Part shown: positions 44,020 through 51,814 of the stretch, piece by piece
How positions within the stretch are numbered: position 1 is the stretch's first letter
How the letters are laid out: each line of letters begins with the position of its first letter
Notes under the pieces: model-generated
Databases searched by the model: none
What the model was told of the DNA's origin: nothing
The model's input: only the letters and a program-made list of their open reading frames with translations
IMG/VR virus record: IMGVR_UViG_3300008450_000018
Location: 17,632-81,631 of that record
Direction: 5' to 3' (one strand)
Length of the DNA stretch: 64,000 bases
DNA from: a virus
Made by a program: the position numbers and the translations under genes

Positions 44020-44915
44020 ACTTTGACAAATTATACACTATCCAATATCCTTCGGGAAGTTTTGGGCATTTTACTCATCTAATATTGTCTACTTACGGCG
44101 AAAATTTTACTAAACAAAAGGTCGAATTAAAATTTAAAAATAAAATGAATAGCGGCAGTAGTCATTTTATTTCTTCGCAAATTCAAAAATATTACGATGT
44201 GGATCGATATAAAGAGTATGCTGCAACAGCATTAACCGACGATTATATCGCATTGACTAAAAACGGAAACTACACAACTGTAATTATCGATTCTGGTATT
44301 GCTGATGACTCGGATACTTTTAAACAATTCTTTCCGAATGCAAACTGTATAAAAATATGTTATACTGATTATAGCTGGCCGTTCAGTGCTAAATCTTTCT
44401 ACACCAGATGTATGAGCGAAGTTCTATTAGAAGAAACTAAAATTGACGATTTCATTAACCCCGATAAGGATAAATGGATATCGGCCGAGCCGTGGGAAAA
44501 AAGAGAAAAATATTTTCTATTTCTCCGAGATCATGAATTTAGACAGATGTGGAATCTTTCTAGTTCTCCGTTAACTGTTGATGTAAATGCATACCTTAGC
44601 TACGAGACTTTATATAATTCATTATCTAATATTGTCAAATTAAGTAATTTTCACGAATTATATGATAAATTTTATAAAAATAATTCAATTCATATCGATT
44701 GGTATCTACGATGTCGAGAAATTTTATCAGCTATTCAAAATAATCAATGCATCGATCTAACTGATATTTCCGATGATTTGTTCAGTCAAGCAACCATCAA
44801 TTACTATATACAAATTTTGTATAACTTCGAAATTCCAGCATGGGATTACCGAGATTGGTTTTCTTCGACTGATCAAATATTTTCAATGCTCGACTTACAT
44901 AATATTTCACATTAA
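44016..44915 (+). CDS. P-loop/sulfotransferase-like protein, paralogue of 42302-42970
   Basis: A 299-aa protein with IQYPSGSFGHFTHLIL near residue 10, matching the Y-P-x-G-x-F-G-x-F loop of the earlier paralogue, and FFPNANCIKICY near residue 105 matching its FPNAKIVRMC strand. The C-terminal 130 residues are extra, helical and aromatic-rich (WDYRDWF). It is linked to gp47 by an ATGA overlap and to gp46 by a TAATG overlap, so its dosage is tied to the recombination nuclease. Codon use is AT-richer than that of gp46. No function is known. Confidence 0.65.
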   Translation: MNFDKLYTIQYPSGSFGHFTHLILSTYGENFTKQKVELKFKNKMNSGSSHFISSQIQKYYDVDRYKEYAATALTDDYIALTKNGNYTTVIIDSGIADDSDTFKQFFPNANCIKICYTDYSWPFSAKSFYTRCMSEVLLEETKIDDFINPDKDKWISAEPWEKREKYFLFLRDHEFRQMWNLSSSPLTVDVNAYLSYETLYNSLSNIVKLSNFHELYDKFYKNNSIHIDWYLRCREILSAIQNNQCIDLTDISDDLFSQATINYYIQILYNFEIPAWDYRDWFSSTDQIFSMLDLHNISH

Positions 44916-46687
44916 TGTTTAAAATAAAATCCTTATCCGTTAAAAACTTCATGAGCGTGGGCAATGCCACCCAAGGTATTGATTTTGATCGCAACGATTT
45001 AACTCTTGTGTTAGGCGAAAACTTAGACCTAGGCGGTGATGACAGCGGTGCTCGAAATGGCACTGGTAAAACCACTATCATTAACGCATTGAGCTACAGT
45101 CTATTTGGTCAAGCGTTAACTAATATTAAAAAAGACAATTTGATTAATAAAACTAACAGCAAACACATGTTAGTTACCATCGATTTCGAATCCGAAGGTC
45201 GCCGCTATAGAATTGAGCGGGGACGTAAGCCAAATGTATTAAAGTTCTACGTGGACGACGAAGAACTAGAAACCAAAGACGATAACAGTCAGGGCGACAG
45301 TCGAGAAACACAATTAGAAATCGAACGACTGTTAAACATGAGCCACGACATGTTTAAGCACATTGTTGCTCTAAATACATATACAGAACCATTTTTAAGT
45401 TTAAAAGCCAACGATCAACGAACTATCATTGAACAATTGCTGGGCATCACTGTGCTGTCAGAAAAAGCCGAAGCACTTAAAGAGCAAAACAAATCCACTA
45501 AAGAAGCAATTCAACAGGAAGAATTTCGAATTAAAGCTGTTGGTGATGCAAACAAACGAATTCAAGATCAGATTGATGCGCTGATTCGTCGACAAACATT
45601 GTGGACTAATAAGCACAAAGATGACATTGCATCATTGCAAGCAGCATATGATCAACTCGCAGAATTAGACATAGAGTCCGAGCTAGATGCTCATAAAAAG
45701 CTAGCCGAATATAATACAAAAAGTAAACAAATAGCCGATCTTACAACACTGGTTAAACGCTGCGAACAAGACGAAACCAGGGAAACCAAGGAAATAGAAA
45801 AGCTTAAAAAAGAAATTGTAGCTTTAAAAAATCACACTTGTCATAGCTGTGGTCAATCATTTCATGATGACAAACAAGTAATTGTTTTGGAAGAAAAACA
45901 AAAAACACTGCAAGAAACTGCGTTACAAGCATTGTCTACTAATACACAATTGCTAGAAAATCAAGAAGCTCTTGGACTACTAGGTGATCTGGGACAAAAA
46001 CCAGTGACATTTTACAAAGATGAAAGCGATGCTTTCGAACATCGTAGCAGCATGGCATCTGTTCTTACGCAATTAAATTCTAAGCAGTTAGAACAAGACC
46101 CGTACACAGATCAAATTAATGATATGAAGGAAACGGCTGTTGAAGAAATAAATTATGATTTTATGAATTCGTTGGTGAGAATTAAAGATCACCAGGATTT
46201 TTTACTTAAGTTATTAACCAATAAAGATAGTTTTATTCGTAAAAAGATCATAGATCAGAATCTAAGTTACTTAAATGCAAGATTGGGATTTTATTTAGAT
46301 AAAATTGGACTACCTCACACTGTCAAGTTCAATAACGACTTAAGTATTAGTATTGAAGAGCTGGGCAGAGAGTTGGACTTTGACAACTTGTCGCGGGGTG
46401 AACGTAACAGACTTATTTTATCACTGAGCTGGAGTTTCCGAGACGTATGGGAAAGTCTATATCAGCCTATTAACTTATTGTTTATCGATGAGCTAGTAGA
46501 CAGCGGCATGGATGCTAGTGGAGTCGAAAACAGTTTAGCGATTTTAAAGAAAATGAGTCGAGAAAGCAGCAAATCTGTGTGGCTAGTGTCACACAAAGAC
46601 GAACTTGCCGGTCGTGTAAACAACATTCTTACTGTGGTCAAAGAAAACGGCTTTACAAATTATAATACAGATGTTGAAGTAGTATAA
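44915..46687 (+). CDS. 46: Recombination ATPase subunit gp46 (Rad50/SbcC-like)
   Basis: A 590-aa ABC ATPase. Walker A GARNGTGKT is at residues 45-53. Long coiled-coil arms flank a zinc hook CHSC near residue 308, the signature LSRGERNRL is near 490, and Walker B LLFIDELVDSGMD is near 520, with a closing SHKDE switch. The length is close to T4 gp46 (560 aa). It acts with gp47 in DNA end resection. Its start overlaps the upstream stop in TAATG. Confidence 0.95.
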   Translation: MFKIKSLSVKNFMSVGNATQGIDFDRNDLTLVLGENLDLGGDDSGARNGTGKTTIINALSYSLFGQALTNIKKDNLINKTNSKHMLVTIDFESEGRRYRIERGRKPNVLKFYVDDEELETKDDNSQGDSRETQLEIERLLNMSHDMFKHIVALNTYTEPFLSLKANDQRTIIEQLLGITVLSEKAEALKEQNKSTKEAIQQEEFRIKAVGDANKRIQDQIDALIRRQTLWTNKHKDDIASLQAAYDQLAELDIESELDAHKKLAEYNTKSKQIADLTTLVKRCEQDETRETKEIEKLKKEIVALKNHTCHSCGQSFHDDKQVIVLEEKQKTLQETALQALSTNTQLLENQEALGLLGDLGQKPVTFYKDESDAFEHRSSMASVLTQLNSKQLEQDPYTDQINDMKETAVEEINYDFMNSLVRIKDHQDFLLKLLTNKDSFIRKKIIDQNLSYLNARLGFYLDKIGLPHTVKFNNDLSISIEELGRELDFDNLSRGERNRLILSLSWSFRDVWESLYQPINLLFIDELVDSGMDASGVENSLAILKKMSRESSKSVWLVSHKDELAGRVNNILTVVKENGFTNYNTDVEVV

Positions 46688-46689
46688 TA

Positions 46690-47694
46690 ATGTTAGCAAC
46701 ATGGCACTGGCACATTGAAATTAGCAGTAAATGCACTTTACGCTGTCCTCGGTGCGCACGACAAGAAGTTCCTGATACTTTAATAAACACTGAGTTAGAT
46801 TTAGAGTTTTTCAAAAGAAATTTTACCCCTGAGTTCATTCTTTCTAATGTGGAAAAAATAACATTCTGCGGCGACGACGGCGATCCTATATACGCACATG
46901 ATCTAATACCTGTGATCAAATATCTGAAATCAGTCAAAGATATAGAGATTGTTATTGTTACCAACGGCAGCTATAAAAAAGAAGACTGGTGGACCAGTCT
47001 GGGTAGTACCTTGACTGCTAAAGATAGTGTACATTTTAGTGTCGATGGATTCGACAATATCAGTAATAATTTGTATAGGATAAACAGCGACTATGATAGT
47101 ATAATACAAGGTATAAAAACATTGCGGGCGCACAGTCCTTGTCAGATTGTATGGGCCGCAATTGCGTTTCGATTTAACGAAGATCATTTAGAATCAATGA
47201 AAGACTATGCCGACCAGATTGGCGTGGATCGATTTCAAATTACACTGAGTACAAAATTTGGTGCGATCTATCCAAACTATGGAGAGAATGATCCTCTTCA
47301 ACCCAGTAAAAAATATATTAGTAGCTCACATAGATTTGAACGCCAAATAACTGATTTTACTATTAGGCAAACACCTGTTCACCCAATTAATATCAAACTC
47401 TATGAACACACAAAATTAAAAGATACAATCGTACCGTTATGTGAAATTGGCAACAAAGGCTTGTACATAGATGCACAGGGTAGATTATTTCCGTGCTGCT
47501 GGGTTGCGAATAGATATTCTCACAATCAAGAATGGCAAGATCTCGGATCAAAATTTAATTTAAACAATATAACAATAGAACAGGCATTGGCAGACCCTTT
47601 CTGGATCAATGAATTCCAATCGTTTAAGTGGCAAGAATGTCAGACAAAATGCAAGAAAAACATGGTAAACCAGGAATATGCAACATCATGGTAA
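46690..47694 (+). CDS. Radical SAM/SPASM protein
   Basis: A 334-aa radical SAM protein of a different build from the seven in the accessory operon. The SAM motif is at the very N-terminus (C15, C19, C22 in SKCTLRCPRCAR), GGEP is replaced by CGDDGDP, and a SPASM-like domain lies at the C-terminus (PLCEIGNKGLYID, RLFPCCW, then ECQTKCKK). Such proteins usually modify peptides or carry out other radical chemistry with auxiliary Fe-S clusters. It begins 2 nt after gp46, in the early-type operon. No precursor peptide is visible beside it. Confidence 0.88.
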   Translation: MLATWHWHIEISSKCTLRCPRCARQEVPDTLINTELDLEFFKRNFTPEFILSNVEKITFCGDDGDPIYAHDLIPVIKYLKSVKDIEIVIVTNGSYKKEDWWTSLGSTLTAKDSVHFSVDGFDNISNNLYRINSDYDSIIQGIKTLRAHSPCQIVWAAIAFRFNEDHLESMKDYADQIGVDRFQITLSTKFGAIYPNYGENDPLQPSKKYISSSHRFERQITDFTIRQTPVHPINIKLYEHTKLKDTIVPLCEIGNKGLYIDAQGRLFPCCWVANRYSHNQEWQDLGSKFNLNNITIEQALADPFWINEFQSFKWQECQTKCKKNMVNQEYATSW

Positions 47695-47734
47695 ACTAGA
47701 TAAATTATAGTACACATGGCACAACAAATCTAAC

Positions 47735-48169
47735 ATGACTTGGTTTTTTCAAGACACCCCAGTTGAGGAATTGCCCGAGGATTGCATAGGATTTGTATAT
47801 CTAATCACAAACAAAATATCAAACAAAAAATACATTGGCAAAAAACTGGCAAAATTCAGTAAAACTACTCAAAGAACAGTAAAATTAAAAAACGGCACCA
47901 AAAAGAAAAAGAAAATTCGCTCAAAAGTCGATTCAGACTGGAGAGATTATTATGGCTCAAGTCCTGAGTTACAAACAGATGTACAAACATTAGGCTCAGA
48001 CAATTTTACCAGAGAAATACTTTACTATTGTAATTCCAAAGCAATTTGTAGTTATATTGAAGCAAGAGAACAATTTACCAGGCGTGTATTAGAATCAGAC
48101 GAATATTACAACGGCATAATCAATTGTCGTATCCATGGCTCCCATATAAAAAATAAATTAAGCATTTAA
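47735..48169 (+). CDS. GIY-YIG family endonuclease
   Basis: A 144-aa protein. GFVYLITNKISNKKYIGKK (residues about 19-37) is the GIY-YIG signature (V-Y ... Y-I-G), followed by a basic stretch of Lys and Arg, then DWRDYYGSS, FTREIL and an EAREQFTRRV helix containing the likely catalytic Glu. The protein is small and without a separate DNA-binding domain, like seg/endonuclease-type proteins in many T4-like phages. It could be a homing or DNA-degrading nuclease. It is the last gene of the plus-strand recombination operon. Confidence 0.82.
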   Translation: MTWFFQDTPVEELPEDCIGFVYLITNKISNKKYIGKKLAKFSKTTQRTVKLKNGTKKKKKIRSKVDSDWRDYYGSSPELQTDVQTLGSDNFTREILYYCNSKAICSYIEAREQFTRRVLESDEYYNGIINCRIHGSHIKNKLSI

Positions 48170-48170
48170 G

Positions 48171-48596
48171 ACTCGCACAGGTCAATATCATGTGCCCTAG
48201 ACCTGGATCTCGGATCGCAGGGACGGAAGACTCACCGTGCTAGTGAGCACTCAACCACTACCCGACAGGATGAAGATTGCCAATGCCGCAATTTGGTTGT
48301 TTGAAAAGGATTAACAGGCTAAAAAGACGTAGCAGTGATGCTACAAGGTTTATATGTATGTTAGCGTATAGATATAAACTTGCCGTTGTGATAAGAACTG
48401 AGCTCGAGGTACCGGACAACCGCCTCTGTAATCGCTTTAACGCTAATGACTGTGCTACTCGGATGAAGCATTATCATTTTTGCCCTGTGCGGGCAAAGTG
48501 TGACTGATTAATCTGGATGAAACTTATATCGCTACGCTCTTTAATTAAAATATATCACTGAGCGACAGCGAAAGTGATAGATGTGCGTAGCACATC
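48171..48596. ncRNA. Hairpin-rich intergenic region, candidate structured RNA
   Basis: A 426-nt gap between convergent genes, visibly richer in G+C than its surroundings. Clear stems on the plus strand: 48178-48205 (CAGGTC/GACCTG), 48237-48250 (GTGCT/AGCAC), 48329-48344 (GTAGCA, GTGA tetraloop), 48349-48378 (TTTATAT/ATATAAA), 48406-48426 (GAGG and CGG with a 3-nt bulge), 48479-48497 (TTTGCCC/GGGCAAA), 48529-48571 (TCGCT-CGCTC pairing) and 48579-48597 (8-bp arms). A stem 48553-48559/48573-48579 would make a pseudoknot with the 48529 hairpin. The strand is not certain. I match it to no known RNA class. The short frame at 48277 is not convincing as protein. Confidence 0.5.
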
Positions 48597-48815
48597 TTAA
48601 AAGAATGGTAATCCTGTTTCCTTTGTGGTATTAAGGTTGTCTTCAATAATACCATTAATGATTTCTCTTTCTTGGAAACTTATTTCCAAGGCTTCACTAT
48701 AAGTTATTCCACCCCTCATATGCCAACAAATTTTTAATATATTCTTCTTAAGGGCTTTTGAATCTTTGTCGAAGTCTTTGATCATTTCAACAATTGATTC
48801 ATTGTCTAAACTCAA
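48597..48815 (-). CDS. Small tail-assembly chaperone-like protein beside gp26
   Basis: A 72-aa helical protein with ICWHMRGGITYSEALEISFQ in its middle, a pattern (M-R-G-G-x-x-x-x-E) seen in small tail-assembly chaperones, followed by an EREIINGIIEDN helix. It is 5 nt downstream of gp26. T4 has the chaperone gp51 next to gp26, but gp51 is much longer, so this is a positional counterpart at most. It ends in the last hairpin of the structured intergenic region. Confidence 0.7.
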   Translation of the reverse strand: MSLDNESIVEMIKDFDKDSKALKKNILKICWHMRGGITYSEALEISFQEREIINGIIEDNLNTTKETGLPFF

Positions 48816-48820
48816 AAGCC

Positions 48821-49663
48821 TTATACGAAAAAACTTGCTTGCTCAAAAACTAATGGGGTTTCATAGGGTTTGTTGCAGTCTTCGTGTTCGCAAGTTATGG
48901 GAATTTTTTTAAGTGGACTCTGTTCTCCAAAGCTTTCTAGTTTTGTTTTAACTGAGTCCCACACTGTTTTGTTGCAATTTTGAAAGAATTCATGAATTTG
49001 TTCCGGATCTTCTACTAGAACGCCTTCTTCTGTTTTAATCCCAGCTACACTCTTACTGATTTGTTCTACAGTAAGAGATAATAATCTTTGGAAAACCACA
49101 TTGAATTTTGATAATTTTTCTTCGTCGCTCAGTGAATCGTCACCTGCTACAGCTAATAACCGTTGATGTTCGTAGTTTTCTAAACTGGCTTTGTTAAATT
49201 GTTGGTAAGTCTGTGGCCTAATATAAATTTCGAGTCCTTCTACTTTTATAGTGGAATCAAAATCGGGACAAGTTATCTGTGACGATAATGCGCCAAGATC
49301 CGCAGTATTTTCATTTTTTCTTTGACAATGGGGACAAACACTGACGAACTCCATGCCCGGGCCATATGTTGCATGACGTATAGCTATCAACACTGCATCT
49401 AAATCAATGGCAGGCATTTTCCATGCGTCTTTGATGGCAGGTACACAACTTTGTATAACTTCCACAGTACTTTGTCCATTTAACAGTGCATCGGGAGTTT
49501 TTAAGATTAGTTCGTCTTTGGCAGTCATCGGATAAACTGGTAATTCTCCAGTAACCGGTAGATCTAAACTGCCAGGTGGATACCATCGTCCCATGCTGGG
49601 CAATTTAAGATATAATTGAGGCTGTCTAAAATGTTTAGCCAAAGGATTAGCAATATTAACCAT
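48821..49663 (-). CDS. 26: Baseplate hub assembly protein gp26
   Basis: A 280-aa protein of the T4 gp26 baseplate family: YLKLPSMGRWYPPG near the start, PMTAKDELILKTPDALLNG near residue 48, then a CxxC pair (VCPHCQRK) and a second Cys-rich segment near the end (CEHEDCNKPY). The two pairs may form a zinc site. In T4, gp26 helps assemble the hub. It is transcribed divergently from the tape-measure-like gene and followed by a small chaperone-like gene. Confidence 0.85.
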   Translation of the reverse strand: MVNIANPLAKHFRQPQLYLKLPSMGRWYPPGSLDLPVTGELPVYPMTAKDELILKTPDALLNGQSTVEVIQSCVPAIKDAWKMPAIDLDAVLIAIRHATYGPGMEFVSVCPHCQRKNENTADLGALSSQITCPDFDSTIKVEGLEIYIRPQTYQQFNKASLENYEHQRLLAVAGDDSLSDEEKLSKFNVVFQRLLSLTVEQISKSVAGIKTEEGVLVEDPEQIHEFFQNCNKTVWDSVKTKLESFGEQSPLKKIPITCEHEDCNKPYETPLVFEQASFFV

Positions 49664-49673
49664 ATTTTATTCC

Positions 49674-49710
49674 AATAAATATATTAATACTTATCTTGGT
49701 AAATTTACAA
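49674..49710 (+). promoter_or_regulatory. Late-type promoter region between gp26 and the tape-measure-like gene
   Basis: AATAAATA at 49674-49681 lies 40 nt before the ATG at 49722. A second element, GGTAAATTTACA at 49699-49710, is partly palindromic and gives GGTAAATT on the plus strand (15 nt before the ATG) and TGTAAATT on the minus strand toward gp26. It may be a divergent late promoter. Confidence 0.4.
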
Positions 49711-49721
49711 AAAAATAGATT

Positions 49722-51779
49722 ATGGATGAAAGAACACAACAACTGCTGGAAAAACTTGGTTTAACCGCCAACGCCACTTCGGGTGCAATGCAGCAGTTAA
49801 TCTCTGCATTGAGTAAAACTGCATCGGCCAGTAACAATCAAACCAATGCAGCAACATTGACTGCACAATCTTTGCAGCAAATGCAAAGCAGTGCTCAATC
49901 CACTGCTTCTTCTTTTAGAAATTTTTTAAGTATAGGCACTAGTTTTGCAGGGGGGTTAACAACTTTAACATCCAGCGTATACGGTGCAGACAAAGCTTTT
50001 GCCAGTGTTATTCCTACACTAGATTTCATTACCGGTACTTTTACTAAAACTGTTACCGCAGCTGGCACAGCATTAAGTGGAGTATCTATTGCAGGATTTA
50101 GCTTTGGTAAAGCCAGTGAAGCTGCCGCGCAAGGAGTAGCAAACACATTTGAAGTTTTGTCTGACGTTATTAAATTTCAAATTAACAGTGCTCAAAAAGT
50201 TTCTGACCAATTTCTTGCATTATCTAAAGTTGGAGCAACTTTTGGTGGCAGCATAGGAACAATGGGTGCTGATGCAAAAAAATTACAAATTCCTTTACTT
50301 GAATTTGGTAGGATTATAACAACAAATGTGGAAAATTTAACCAAGCTTGGCAAAAGTGTAAGAGATGCAGGTTTCGAAGTTGCAAATTATGCAGCAGGAC
50401 TATATGAATCCAGTGATGCTTTAGTTGCTCTATATGGAAACGTCGAAAATATAAGTGCAGGAGTAGCTGACTTTCTAGCATTACAGGCACAGTTGGGGCG
50501 TGTTGACCAGATGCGTGGGGAACAAGGTCGAGCTGATTCTAATAGACAAAGTGCTGCTATCAAAGAATATCTGATCAGACAAAAAGAACTAACAGCACTA
50601 ACTGGACAAAGTGCAGATGCGCTTAAAAAAGCAGAGGAAGAACGAAGAAGAGATTTAGCTTATCAATTAAAAGTTAGCAGAATGAGCACTACAGCTCAAG
50701 CAAATGTCAGTGAAGCATTCGGAATTGCTCAAACTAAATTTGGTGATGAAGCTGCTCAATACTTAAAAGAATATATCAGAACACAAGGAAAAGTAACAGA
50801 TCCTGCAATGATATCATTTGCTGCTGGTAACCAAGAAGTTGCCCAGACCATGCAAATGTTTGCTGAAAATATAAATTTAGGAAAAGATGAATTCCGACGA
50901 ACATACGCAGGATTCATAAAAGCAAATGCAGGTGCTTATCGAGGATTTGCTGAAGGCATTGAAGATTTAGCAGAATTGCCGCCTTCGTTAATGAATAACT
51001 TTGTTCAATCTCAAACAAAAATGGGTGCTTCATTGATCAGTAATATGAACTTTTTTGAAAATTTACCGACTACTATAGAAAGAATGATAGCTGAAGGCAC
51101 AGATCTACGAGGAGTGTTAACTGATTCTGCTAGTAAAGCATTCGTGGATGCAGAGAGGAGACGTAGCCAAGTTCAGCAAGAAATTGATGCATCGGTGTTA
51201 GGAAATATGCAAAAACTTGGAAGTACTATGGAATTGTTAAATCAAGCTACATTGTCCATGGTAAGAGCACAAGATAGTATTAACCAGTTAGTAAATAGAC
51301 TTAAAGATATACCAACGGGAAAAGAGTTTAACAAAGCTGTTGGGGATATTGTGGATCAGATCTTTAAAGGAATGGGAATACCATTGAAGAAAAACGAGCC
51401 TCCTGCACCTGCAAGAGTTCCAGAAGGAGGAGCTACTGAATTGCCCCCGGGAGCGTCATTGCCAGGACCAACTTTTGCACAAGCTTCTCCTATCACACCC
51501 AGTACTCCCTCAGAAATTGCTGATCAAGTACTACTTATGGAACTATTGGCTGACAGTAAATCACAAAAAGCAAATCAAGAATCATCAGCTGAATCTCGTA
51601 ATTTAGCAGCCGACATTACCAGATTACAAACACAAATTGCATCATTGGTTACTGCAAATAATAACAACGAACAAGTAGTAGCAGCACTAACTGATCAGAA
51701 TGGATTAATGTCAACATTAAATGACAAAATGAGTGAAATGATAGATTCTAATAGAAGCATATTCAATGCATTGGCTTAA
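49722..51779 (+). CDS. Tape-measure-like virion protein, probable
   Basis: A 685-aa Ala/Ser/Thr-rich, largely helical protein. The N-terminal 90 residues are Gln/Ser/Thr-rich. A hydrophobic Gly/Ala-rich stretch follows at about residues 75-130 (TSFAGGLTTL, TALSGVSIAGFSFG), then long amphipathic helices, a Pro-rich linker (about residues 560-600) and a C-terminal coiled coil. This layout suits a tape measure such as T4 gp29 (590 aa), and it starts beside gp26. No sequence motif proves it. A core or internal protein is the alternative. Confidence 0.6.
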   Translation: MDERTQQLLEKLGLTANATSGAMQQLISALSKTASASNNQTNAATLTAQSLQQMQSSAQSTASSFRNFLSIGTSFAGGLTTLTSSVYGADKAFASVIPTLDFITGTFTKTVTAAGTALSGVSIAGFSFGKASEAAAQGVANTFEVLSDVIKFQINSAQKVSDQFLALSKVGATFGGSIGTMGADAKKLQIPLLEFGRIITTNVENLTKLGKSVRDAGFEVANYAAGLYESSDALVALYGNVENISAGVADFLALQAQLGRVDQMRGEQGRADSNRQSAAIKEYLIRQKELTALTGQSADALKKAEEERRRDLAYQLKVSRMSTTAQANVSEAFGIAQTKFGDEAAQYLKEYIRTQGKVTDPAMISFAAGNQEVAQTMQMFAENINLGKDEFRRTYAGFIKANAGAYRGFAEGIEDLAELPPSLMNNFVQSQTKMGASLISNMNFFENLPTTIERMIAEGTDLRGVLTDSASKAFVDAERRRSQVQQEIDASVLGNMQKLGSTMELLNQATLSMVRAQDSINQLVNRLKDIPTGKEFNKAVGDIVDQIFKGMGIPLKKNEPPAPARVPEGGATELPPGASLPGPTFAQASPITPSTPSEIADQVLLMELLADSKSQKANQESSAESRNLAADITRLQTQIASLVTANNNNEQVVAALTDQNGLMSTLNDKMSEMIDSNRSIFNALA

Positions 51780-51785
51780 TTTTTA

Positions 51786-51793
51786 GGTAAATA
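51786..51793 (+). promoter_or_regulatory. T4 late-type promoter box of the portal gene
   Basis: GGTAAATA, 21 nt before the ATG at 51815. GGAG follows at 51801-51804 as a probable ribosome-binding site. Confidence 0.5.
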
Positions 51794-51814
51794 TCTGACT
51801 GGAGAAAAGTTTTA

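Noticed and set aside
48231-48247. Five-bp stem with 7-nt loop resembling a tRNA anticodon arm
   Set aside because: Neither strand has the U33-type loop, a T-arm with the TTCRA pattern, or a 7-bp acceptor pairing at the right distance. An alternative stem at 48237-48250 competes with it.
48277-48507. Open frame of 76 codons on the plus strand
   Set aside because: It crosses several perfect hairpins, is rich in Arg and Cys without pattern, has no ribosome-binding site and differs from the codon use of neighbours.
48171-48596. Group I intron or RNase P RNA
   Set aside because: The conserved P7-region and RNase P core sequences are not found, and there is no interrupted gene around it.
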